NCBI GenBank assembly: GCA_930367205.1
Contig: OV884011.1
Coordinates: forward strand, 43,971,754-44,035,753
Reading direction: 5' to 3'
From: Acanthosoma haemorrhoidale
Lineage: Eukaryota; Arthropoda; Insecta; Hemiptera; Acanthosomatidae
Length of the DNA stretch: 64,000 nt
Positions 10,400 to 20,065 of this stretch are shown here, piece after piece. Every line of letters starts with the position of its first letter. The first letter of the stretch is position 1. Under the pieces are notes generated by a model, which was not told the DNA's origin, did no database searches, and saw only the letters and a list, made by a program, of their open reading frames with translations. A program made the position numbers and the translations under genes.

Positions 10400-12039
10400 C
10401 ATCAAACCCGGAAGACCTCCAAATTCGAGCAGCTGAAGGCGCTCTCGTTTATCATACAGTCAGCCATCATGTGTCTTTCAATTCTCTGGATTGTACTTGC
10501 GCTCTCAATCGCGAAATCTTTTCGGGGTCAGAAATAGCTAAAAACTATTCATGAAATCGTACTAAAGCTACAGCATTAGCTACAGGAGTTTTAAGTCCTT
10601 TGTCGATTGCCGAACTAAAAAATGACTTACAAAACATTCCGTTTATAAGCGCGGCTACTGATGCTAGCAACCATGGCAGTGAGAAACTATTTCCTTTGGT
10701 AGTTCAATATTTCGATGTAAGAAATGAAGGAATCACTACGAAACTCCTCGAAGTAGAGATTACGGTAAATGAAACGTCCGAGACAATTTCTGAATTGATC
10801 ATAAACCAACTTCGAAAACATGATCTTTTGTCTAAGTGTGTAGCGTTTGGAGGAGATAACTGCAATACAAACTTTGGGGGAAAAGAACGACAAGGAGTCA
10901 ACAATGTCTTCTATAAGCTAAAACAAAATCTGAACCCTGACCTGGTTGGTGTTGGTTGCTCTGCACACGTTATTAACAACGCCATTCATCATGGATGTGA
11001 CTTACTGCCAGTGGACGCTGAGACTATTGTCTTGAAAATTTACAATCATTTTTCTATATACACAGTTCGAACCGAATCCCTCAAAGAGTTCTGCGAAACA
11101 GCTGATGTCGAATACAGACAGCTTCTATATCATTCCAAAACTAGATGGCTTAGTCTGTTTCCTGCAATAGAAAGACTTCTGAAGCTCTTCACTCCACTGA
11201 AAGACTACTTCGAAAATATACAAAAACCACCTGTCGTGATCAAAGATTTTTTCCAAAATCCGCTGTCAGAGGCTTATTTGCTTCTAGTCCACTCCATTAT
11301 GCATATCTTGCATAGCAAAATAGGAAAATTAGAAAAAAGCGGCAATTCCGTCTTAGAAACTCGAAACATTCTTGGATCTATAACAAAAAGCCTAGACGAT
11401 AGAATCAAAGAAAGCTTCGTGCCCTTAAGTATTAGAAGCATTTTAAACAAACACGACGAGAACATAAAACAAGAGTTCAAAAACTGTACTCTGAGTTTCT
11501 ATAATGAAATAAAAACGTACATTGAAGATTGGAATCAGCCTCTTCAACAATTTGATAAATTTGACTGGATGTTTTTGCCGAATATAAATGAAAAAACTCA
11601 ATGGGCTGTTATCGAAGATACTATTGCATTTTTGAAAGACAAGAATATGGCAATTGACGACACGAAATTGATAGACGAGTGGGTGAATTTAAAATATTTT
11701 TGCCAAAATCTCAGCGCAGAAGATAAGCTTTTAAATGCTAATCAACTATGGTTACAATTCTTTAGAACACCAAATGCCCATTTATATTCAGAATTACTAA
11801 AAATAGCTCAATATTTTTTTTGCATCCCTGCGCATAATGCGCATGTTGAAAGAATATTTTCTCTCATGACGCAACAGTGGACAAAACAAAGGAATGCATT
11901 GAATCCTGAAACAGTCTTGTCATTACTCAAAATTAAATTCAACTTCAGAGGCTATAAGGATTGCACCGAATTCTATAATTTTTTATTAACTAAAAAAGAA
12001 GTCCTAAAAGCTATTGGTAAATCCGATAAATATAAGTAG
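10390..12039 (+). pseudogene. hAT transposase main body
   Basis: Long open frame of 479 codons (10600-12039) that extends upstream in the same frame to an in-frame TGA at 10552-10554, and past it to the frameshift near 10390-10399. It shows ATDASNHGSEKLFPLVVQYF and GGDNCNTNFGG (first catalytic Asp region), GCSAHVINNAIHHG (the C/H of the catalytic core), KTRWLSLFPAIERLL, and near the C-terminus the dimerisation block AHNAHVERIFSLMTQQW. The transposase is therefore intact in all family blocks but interrupted once by frameshift and once by a stop; either could be a sequencing error. The TTG at 10600 is not a real start. Confidence 0.85.
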
Positions 12040-12595
12040 ACTAGCTCATGTCCGGCGACTTTGTTTCCGTGGGAATTCCTTAAAAACCTTTCTTATTCCC
12101 TGCTTACGTTATAGAAAGAACCTCTGCGCCGAATTTCAACTTCCTAAAGTCAAAGTCAAAATTATTCATTCATATATTTTTATTTCAATAAACACCAATC
12201 GTTACTAAAATAAGTCATTAACACTTTGTTTTTTACCTCTATGTCTGTTCACAAAGAGGCAGTGAAGAACAGACAAGAAACTCGAGGTTTGCTCTTTTAA
12301 AAACTAACTGTGCAATTTTTCTTATTTACTTTAAACTGGTCTTTCCATATAGTTTTGTCACATAATCGTAGCCAATCTACATTTATGTAGTGCTAGTTTG
12401 TTATTATTTCTAGTATTAAAGTCATACAGGTGACTGTTTGTGATAAATTGATGTAGATTGTGACGAACGTAACATTATGTTAGTAAAATTATATTGATGG
12501 TACTGTCATAATGTTTCTGCTTAAAAAATTCTAGGTGTAAGGGTTTGGGTTGGGCTTTGCTTTGATGAATAAGTGAGTGAGTCCTGCAATTTAAT

Positions 12596-12868
12596 ATATC
12601 TGTACCTCGGAGGGATACAACACTATGTCCATTTTCATAACTTTACAGGAGAGGAGATTTAAACTTTTTTTCAACAAAAAGTGTTATTGGCACAGCTATT
12701 TATTGAGATGTTGAAACAATATTTTACCAGAACATTCTATTTATTGTTATTTACGTCTCAATAAATAGCTGTGCCAATAACACTTTTTGTTGAAAAAAAG
12801 TTTAAAACTCCTCTCCTGTAAAGTTATGAAAATGGACATAGTGTTGTATCCCTCCGAGGTACAGATAT
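12596..12868. repeat. Near-perfect 115-bp inverted repeat (hairpin) inside the hAT
   Basis: The arm 12596-12710 is the reverse complement of 12754-12868, with a 43-bp loop and only about two mismatches (for example ggagattt against ggagtttt). Arms start atatctgtacctcggaggg. Transcribed, this would give a ~115-bp dsRNA stem. It lies about 550 bp after the transposase stop. It could be a nested foldback MITE or a hairpin-RNA locus. Clear target duplications were not found at its edges. Confidence 0.92.
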
Positions 12869-14019
12869 GAAGAATTTCATTAAAATTATAAGAAATATAG
12901 ATATTTTCTATTCATTATTTATTTAAATGTAAATAGACCGTAAATTGTCTGAAAGACTGTAACTGACACTAGTTTTTTTAAAAGAACTACCGTATTCGTT
13001 CAATTAAGTGTTACCAAAAAGTAAAAATTCATAACATAATCTATTTAAGTTTTAATCCTGTCTAGTCTATTTAAAATTTGAAGGCATTTCAATGTTATTG
13101 CTTTAAGAATTGCCAAATAATTAAAAACTATATGTAGTTTTCTTATTAATTCAAATTAGTTACACAGTTCTATGAATGTAAACAACAAATTGTGTTTTGT
13201 TTGTCTGAAAATAAACATGTAGGATTGCTAAAAAAAAGTTACAATTTATGGTTTTTTAAGTTTTAGTTCTGATTCTGATTACAGTCTATTTTAAAATTTG
13301 AGGACATTTTGATGTACCTAATTAAAAATACTTTAAGAATTACCAAAACATTAAAAGCATCATTATTTGACATAAATAAACACAAATTAAAGACTGATTT
13401 AATTTAGTTCAATAGAGAACTACAGTATTTGTTTCAGTGTTTATTTATTTGGGTACATTAAGTGTTACCAAAAAGTTCAAATTATTAAGGTAGTAATTCA
13501 AGTTTAAAATTTGAAGACATTTTAATGTTATTACTTTAAAAGTTGCGAAATAATTAAGAAGTATAGTTTTATTTGATTTAAATATTGATTTAATTTAGTT
13601 ACATAGATCTATGGATGAAAACGACAAATTGTGTTTTCTTTCTTGAAATATAAAGCAAAATGTAAGGCTGTTAAAATTGTTCCTTAGTATAGGTTATTAT
13701 AACTTTCTGAATTTGATTTAAGATTTAAGTTGTTTTAAAACTAAATATTGTAAATTGTATGGAAAAATAAAAAGTTAAACAAGTTTTCATTTAATTTTAT
13801 TAACTGAGTAACTAATATTGGGTTTGTTTATTTTTTATTTAATACCTAAGCTAAGAAGGTTAAAAAATAAAGCAAAATTACTAACTTGTCGTCACAAGAA
13901 CGATTAAACACACTATTTCATGCAACAAAAGAGGCTTAAAATCAAAGTTTTCTTCTATCAAGTACGGAGTAAAATATATTTTAATCAAGATGTAAGTGAA
14001 TGAAAAAAGTTTTGAAATG
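12869..14019. other. hAT 3' non-coding part
   Basis: AT-rich, no ORF of note. Several loosely related stretches repeat in it (for example variants of aaaatttgaggacattttgatgt near 13075, 13295 and 13505; tgaatgtaaacaacaaattgtgtttt near 13174 and 13613), so part of it is an old degenerate tandem duplication with a period of roughly 200 bp. Confidence 0.5.
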
Positions 14020-14104
14020 TCCGGGGTGAAAGCTCCAAAATCCGGGGAACTTACGCTTCCGGTCCTGGGGGGCAGGTTTTAGAGATGGCAGCCCTAGGTT
14101 GTAC

Positions 14105-15380
14105 TAATGTTAGGGGAGACCAGGGCTAGTTGGCAATCAGCTTCAAAATTTTGCAAAGAGGGCGTCAGAGATGGAAGTGTAAGGATGATGTTACAAGTCC
14201 GCTGTGTTGCATCATCCACCACTGTTTGAAGTCACTTACGACTGAGGACGGCCAATTATCTCAATTTCTGCCGGTCAAGTAAAAATTTTCTCGAAAATTT
14301 CTTTTAGTTTGGTGAAGATATAGATGCTCTGCAATTTTTCCAACAATCGTTTGTGATATGCTAACTGTGATTGCATCTATATGTGATAATCTATTGTTTC
14401 CATCTTGTGAAAAGGTGGTGAGGTCTTGTCATTTGAAAACGCTGTTGGGGTTAGTTAGCCTTCTGGAGATAGGGGTTATTTGGGACAGGGCAGGTGAACT
14501 ATTCGGATGTAATGTATCGTCTTTGGTATAAAAGGAGCAAAATGTTGCGGAAACTTGATATTTTTATACAAATCAGCAGTTGATATAAAAGCCATAAAAA
14601 CACAAATTGTTGGCACATGTTCGTTCAATTTTCGTTTTATTTATTATTTCGTTTAATTATGTTTAATGTTTACCTGAATTCCGTTTACATTTTTTGGCAA
14701 AATAAAATACTTGTTTCATGAACTACACTTTGCTCAGCCAGCTTAGCCCATACCGGAGGTTATTTGGCACTGTTGAGAACCTTCGTTTTGGCACAGAACT
14801 CCTTCCTGTACGCATTGATAGCTAAGGAGTTAATCTATCCAATAATAATTCGAAAATCAACATTTATGCCAACTAACCTAAAAATTTAAAGGTATGTATA
14901 CTCAGTAACATCCATACATACAGTAACGATGTATGTGCTTTGATTAAGAAATAATAACGGGAAATGTGGCTGTAAAGAATATAATTTATCTAAGCTTTAT
15001 TAAAACGATATCAAGATTGTTTTCAAGAATCAAATTCCGTTTTTATAATGAATATAGCTACGCACAATGGAGACGAATACGGGCAGTTAAAGAATTTAAC
15101 TAGATGATGGACTTTTTGAAAAGATTTATTTGAAAGAACATGCAAAGCAAACGATAATAAATCTGTACAGTAAAAGTCTTAAGTCTAAGTGGAAAGAGAG
15201 TGAGAACTAATTTTTTTTTCTTCAGCTCCTTGGGTAATTATTTTTTAAAATGAATACAAAATTATAATAGGATATAATATGAACTGAGGGTTTCTCATTT
15301 ACTGCATTGAATACATTTTAAGGAGTGCATGTCTTAAAAAAGTAACAATTTTTTTGTGGTTAAAAGTTAAAAACATTGCA
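14105..15380. other. Intergenic, no gene seen
   Basis: Mixed composition with no coding signal on either strand that I can support. Confidence 0.45.
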
Positions 15381-15618
15381 AGGGGACTAGGATTCACCTG
15401 CTAGCATTCGTCCTTCGAATTCAGTTCGTCATTCGTTATTTAGTGAACTCAGTGACTCAGTGCTTCTCGCGAAGACAGGAAGCGATAGGAGCAGCAGTAC
15501 GAGAAACTGGTAAGTACTCCTTAGAAATTATAAGTGAATCAGTGTTTTTCCCTCCAACTGGGCGTGCGTCGCACGTACCCACAGAGACAATGGCTCCAGA
15601 AAATCTTCTGGCACTCAA

Positions 15619-16462
15619 ATGGACATAACTTATGACATTTATGACTCCCCAGCCAGCCCTGATTCCGATACGGAAAATACCGAGGGATACCACCAGCCCA
15701 AAAGACACTGTCGACCCAGAACAGTGCCACAAACTGTAACCCAGGTTAAGAATTCTTTCGAACCCTTAAATACGGCTCAACCTCAAACGTCACAAACCAA
15801 GCCCGTGACCAATAAGCCGAAACCAATACCTCCCCTAGTCATGGGAAAATTAAATAGTTACAACCTAACACGGCTCCTCAAAGAACACAACATCAATGGA
15901 TACCACGTAGTCCAAGGACAACAGGATACCAAAGTGTTTTGTGCCACGGAACAAGCCCTATTAACAACAGCCGCCGCTATTAAAGCAGCTAAAAGACCAT
16001 ACCACACCTACGCCCTGAAGGGAACCAAACCGAACAGAAAATTTCTTTTACACGGAATTGGTTGAACTCATCCCATAGAAGAAATCCAAGACCACATTAT
16101 TCCTGTAGGAGGTATTATATCGGTCTACAGACTGAGAAAAAGCGACCACAATGGCGCCAAAACGGAAATTGAGCAAGTTCTTGTAATAGGGGACGCCACT
16201 CTTCCTACGGACTAACTCAAACAAATCCGCCATGTAAATAATGTGCTATCCCGAGTAAGCACTTATAATGAGAAACGTGGCATTATGTGCCCCATGTGCC
16301 AGTATTGTCAAGAATATGGCCATACTAGGCGATATTGCTTCAAGTTCCCGAAATGCGTGAGGTGTAGCCAGCCTCACGATACTAAGGACTGCCCACGCGA
16401 CCAGGCGGTGCCCCTACGCTGTGCAAACTGCGGGGAGGGACATGTTACATCATATCAGCAGT
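15619..16462 (+). pseudogene. LINE ORF1 (gag-like, CCHC knuckles), broken
   Basis: Opens at ATG 15619 with an acidic, Pro-rich N-terminus; RPYHTYALKGTKPNRKFLLH is the PRE_C2HC-type region of Jockey-clade ORF1. An in-frame TGA at 16063 and TAA at 16213 interrupt it. Downstream in the same frame come three zinc knuckles: CQYCQEYGHTRRYC, CVRCSQPHDTKDC and CANCGEGHVTSYQQC. Just after the third knuckle the sequence jumps into the ORF2 C-terminus of another LINE. An RNA-binding nucleocapsid-like role is known for the family. Confidence 0.8.
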
Positions 16463-16948
16463 GCCCCTACAGAATACTTCCCCCAATCTATCACTCCGTC
16501 TCAAGCTGTTGATATACAAGAGAATACTCAGGCCTACTCTGCTGTATGGTGCACCACTTTTTCGTTATCTGACGTATACGACAGCTCGGCGACTCCAACA
16601 ATTCCAAAATGGTACACTAATAAAAGTGGTCAGAGGTACTTCATTCGAGCAGTGGAGCAACAGTGAGCTTCACGAGATCTTTGAGCTGCCTACGGTAGAT
16701 GAATTCATCCAACGTAGACTTGTCAAATTTTTCGACTCCTTGCAATACTTAACAAACCCGGTGTTTAACACTATAACTCCCGCTCCGTTCCCCCATCGAT
16801 GGCAGGACGCTGACGCGGCTGGAACGCTTTAGTCTTAGGTTCTAGGTATAGGTTTTAGATTTTTAGTTTCCCGGTTGTAAGTTGAAGGTGAGCCTCATCA
16901 CCTAGTGTGTGTATGTGACTGTGGGCTTTTAACATCAAAAAGAAAGTA
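16460..16948 (+). pseudogene. LINE (family A) ORF2 C-terminus and 3'UTR fragment
   Basis: Reading frame 16461-16832 encodes SPNLSLRLKLLIYKRILRPT and FIQRRLVKFFDSLQYL...PHRWQ, matching the end of ORF2 of the LINE at 30079-33968. The 3'UTR from 16833 (tcttaggttctaggtatagg ... gtgagcctcatcacctagtg) is the same as the reversed one at 24340-24480. It stops abruptly at 16948 without a poly(A) tail, which is not what a target-primed insertion would leave. Confidence 0.75.
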
Positions 16949-16949
16949 T

Positions 16950-18306
16950 TATAGAGGCAACAGAGCACCAGGGGACGACAACATCCAAAACATCCTTCTG
17001 AAGCAGCTACCACAGAAGGGGATATCCTCAACTCTTCACTGAGACTACACTATTTTCCCCGGACGTGGAAACACGCCGTCGTCGTCCCACTATTGAAACC
17101 GGCCAAGAATGGATATGAGTTAGCCCACACTACAGGCCCATCAGTCTGCTGACCCAATTGTCAAAAATATACGAGAGGGTTCTCTACGACCATCTCACCA
17201 GACACTGTGACGCTGAAGACATCATACCACCTCAACAGACCGGCTTCACTAAAGGACTCAGCTCTGACTGCAATCTAGTGAAACAACAGAGTCACTGCGA
17301 TGATCTCCCTTGACTGTACGAAAGCATTAGACTCTGTAGATCATCGTACACTCCTGCGACGCGTGCACGAGCACGAATTTCCTGCGCAACTCCAGAACAC
17401 CATGTCTTCCTATCTAGCAGGCGGAACCTTTTCTGTGCGAATAGGAGCCGTATTAACCACCAGAAGAGATTCCGTCGTCGGAGCTCCCCAAGGGTCGGTG
17501 CTGGGACCCCTACTCTTCAACATCTACACCGCGCACATAGTAGGAGTATCATACTCCAATTGTGAGGTAGCGGAATATGCGGACGATATAGGGGTCTACA
17601 GCACCAGCCTCAACCCAGCGAAAGCTCTAAAGGCTGCAGAGGGCGCCAGTCAATTAATCACCGACAGGCTGCGAGGTGTCCACATTCAGGTGAACCCAGC
17701 TAAGACTCAAAGTATCATCTTGTCTTTCCAGCATGGGAAAAGAAAGCGTCCACCTAGATTCACCATAGACGGGACTGAATGCAAACTTGCTAACAGCATC
17801 TGTTACCTAGGCATCAACCTAGGCAGACACATGACGTTTGGCACACACTTGCAGAAGAAATTGAAAAGAGTACGTAGGACTTACTACTCTCTCCAGCATC
17901 TCATCACAAGCCAGGCTATATCCCTCCGGCTGAAACTCTTAATATATATAACAGACCAGCTCTACTGTTTGGGACACCAATCTTTCGATTGCTACACGCC
18001 AGTACCATAACTCGGGGTCGACTCCAGAGCTTCCAGAACAACATCCTGCGCACGGCACTATGGCATACTCCTTTTCGTGAAATGAAGGCTTCCGACATTT
18101 ACGAAAGGTTCGAGGTCCCCACCATCACCGAAACCATCAAAAGAAGACACATCAAGTTCTTTGACTCGATGAAACATACCCTAAACCCTCTATTCCAAGA
18201 CATGACGACCCCACCGCTACCGGCACGATGGCAACTCTCAAGACCTAGTAAAGCAGACCAAATGGTGGACATCACGGCGCTTGGCCCACCAACAACAAGC
18301 CTTTAA
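16950..18306 (+). pseudogene. LINE reverse transcriptase (ORF2 C-terminal half), frameshifted
   Basis: Starts inside ORF2 at RGNRAPG (compare the intact LINE at 30359-32998). The main open part 17300-18010 has SLDCTKALDSVDH, GAPQGSVLGPLLFNIYTA and the catalytic YADD (near 17575), then CYLGINLGRHM. Frameshifts occur before 17300 and near 17950, and the C-terminus continues at 17989-18306 (RRHIKFFDSMKHTLNPLF). The endonuclease half is missing. Relative of, but not the same family as, the intact LINE in this window. Confidence 0.82.
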
Positions 18307-18545
18307 GGGGCACCCGTCACTGCTACCCAACTAAATAAGACTGCACTACATGCCTAGAGAGACTCTAGGCCCAGCCTAGAGTGGACTCTCACCACTGTAA
18401 CGCATCAAACAACCTCTACCGAGGCTTCCCACTCTCCTTAATTCACTCACACCACCTTCAAGCAGGTACTCCTAGTACAAGGATCCGCAGTATCTTCTAA
18501 ATTGAATCTTCTAATAAGAGAGCTTGAAAAAAAAAGGGGACTAGG

Positions 18546-19090
18546 TCAGTGCTTCTTCAGCTGCTGATGTAGTTTCTTTGCATCCATAATTCTTCCCCTC
18601 TTTAGGATTCTCGTTCCATCAAGAATTAGGCGCATATGGAGCGTTTAGGTTAAGTTTGAGTCTGGTAAATTCCGCTGGTGGAAGGATTTGTGCTGTACAA
18701 GTTGGTTCGGATTCTAAGGTAGGGTTATAGTTGATAGTTGATATAGTTGATAGGGAGGTGGAATACAGATTTTTTTGGGATTACAAAGTTTCATTTTTAT
18801 ATAATACCATAAAGTTATCAATTTTATTCTTGATTTGATGTATCATATCTACTATCAAAGGGTAGGTAGTTAAGTTATTATAGAGTAGAGTATGTTTTTG
18901 TATATTGGTTAGTTCTGAGTCTAATAGGCTTATTTTATAAAGGTGGTATGTCTTGAAGTATTTTTCAATTATTTTTCATTGTTTAATGTGTAGTGTAACA
19001 TTCCGTTACTGTGAGTTAGGTCAGTTACTTTTAGAGACTTATGACATTGTCATAATGTTGTTTGTCCGTAGCGTCCATAGTACCAGTTTA
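18546..19090. other. No gene seen
   Basis: Unassigned sequence between the chimeric LINE and the solo LTR. Confidence 0.4.
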
Positions 19091-19773
19091 GCAACTGTCC
19101 GGCTCAGTTAACTGAGTATCCCCAAAGTGGGGCGGAGACGCCCGCCGCGGGCTAGGGTCGCTATAACCTCTTAGCCACCGTCCGCCGAGCGCCTAGAAAG
19201 AGAAAAGGCAGGGGGGCCTTTCACCCAAGCTGCCGACCTAGTCGGCGGGCAGCCTAATTCGTTTTGATCTGACTCCATAAAATCTTTAGATGGTGTGTGC
19301 CCCGACAATGCACTATGTTCAGGAGAAGATGTACAGGGTAGGTTTATAGGTAGTTTATGTAGTCTTGGAATGACCACGAATTCACACTCGGTGTCTAAGG
19401 GTAGGCGAAAACCGTGGGCAGACTGGATTGCCGTGGGAGACACTGCTAGGTTAAATTTGCAGAGCCACGGCAACCGTCGTCCGTGAGGGAGAGGTCTCTC
19501 CCAAGGAGGTGCTAGTTTTAGCGAGACGAAGGCAGAGATTCCCACTAGGAAGGTGTGGGGTCTGACAACGCCGGACTAAAACATAGCGAGGTTAGGAGAG
19601 ACAGATACAGAGGTAGTTGAATGAGGAGACCATGGTTTTGAGTAGAGCAGCGCCAGTGCAGAGAGAGAGTGGAGAGAGTAGTGTTCCAAGTGACGGTCCG
19701 GTTCGTTATGCTAATTTTTTTTTTTTGTATCAAAACCTCTTTATTGAAAATGAAGAGTTACAATGAGAATTAC

Positions 19774-19942
19774 TGTAAAAAAATAATATTGATGTGGCAT
19801 TGGCCTCTACTTTGTACTTACATCAAGATCATTATATACATATGTAACATATGGCCTCATTGTAACTAAAACAACTATGGTGGAATACACGAGTTAACCT
19901 AGCGTCTGTGTTTTATCTATGTAATCCTAATATATTTCTACA
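19774..19942 (+). repeat. Copia 5' LTR
   Basis: 169 bp, TG...CA, matched by 24080-24248. Confidence 0.95.
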
Positions 19943-19957
19943 GGTTATAGGCCCAGT
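19943..19957 (+). promoter_or_regulatory. Copia primer-binding site (half initiator tRNA type)
   Basis: ggttataggcccagt directly abuts the LTR. Apart from one base it is complementary to the anticodon-stem part of initiator methionine tRNA, as in Drosophila copia, which is primed by a 5' tRNA half rather than the tRNA 3' end. The tRNA match is from knowledge of that family. Confidence 0.75.
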
Positions 19958-20065
19958 CATGTTCAAAAAGTACTTTGTGTGAGTAAAGGGAATTTTACCG
20001 GTTGTTTGTTTTTGGATAGTGACGTGTTTTGTGTTGGAAAAGAAAAATTAACGTGAGAGACAGTC

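Larger units (their letters stand above)
9576..14096 (+). mobile_element. hAT transposon, complete ends with 8-bp target duplication
   Basis: Terminal inverted repeats tagggctgccatct (9576) and agatggcagcccta (ending 14096) are perfect over 14 bp. The flanking ggttgtac occurs exactly at 9568-9575 and 14097-14104, the 8-bp duplication of the hAT superfamily. Element length is 4,521 bp. The subterminal 9590-9710 region repeats the motif gtccggg several times and 14020-14065 has tccgggg copies, probable transposase-binding sites. Inside are a GC-rich leader, a 5' intron, a BED-finger ORF, the transposase and a ~2-kb 3' non-coding part with a large hairpin. The perfect duplication suggests a fairly recent insertion. 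Confidence 0.95.
15392..18534 (+). mobile_element. Chimeric Jockey-like LINE with 11-bp target duplication
   Basis: The target duplication aggggactagg is at 15381-15391 and 18535-18545, directly after an A-rich tail (18525-18535). Between them, on the plus strand, are a 5'UTR, a broken ORF1 (15619-~16460), the C-terminus and 3'UTR of a second LINE family (~16460-16948), then the reverse transcriptase half of a third, different ORF2 (16950-18306) with its own 3'UTR and tail. One pair of target duplications encloses all three parts, so the patchwork either inserted as one piece or was made by internal recombination afterwards. Confidence 0.8.

Noticed and set aside
10600..10602. TTG as start codon of the hAT transposase
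   Set aside because: The frame is open upstream to a TGA at 10552 and homologous residues continue past it; TTG is only where the open stretch could be counted from.
19171..19545. 124-codon minus-strand ORF similar to one at 28754-28963
   Set aside because: The similarity comes from both lying in copies of the same solo LTR; frames are broken by different lesions and no known domain is present.
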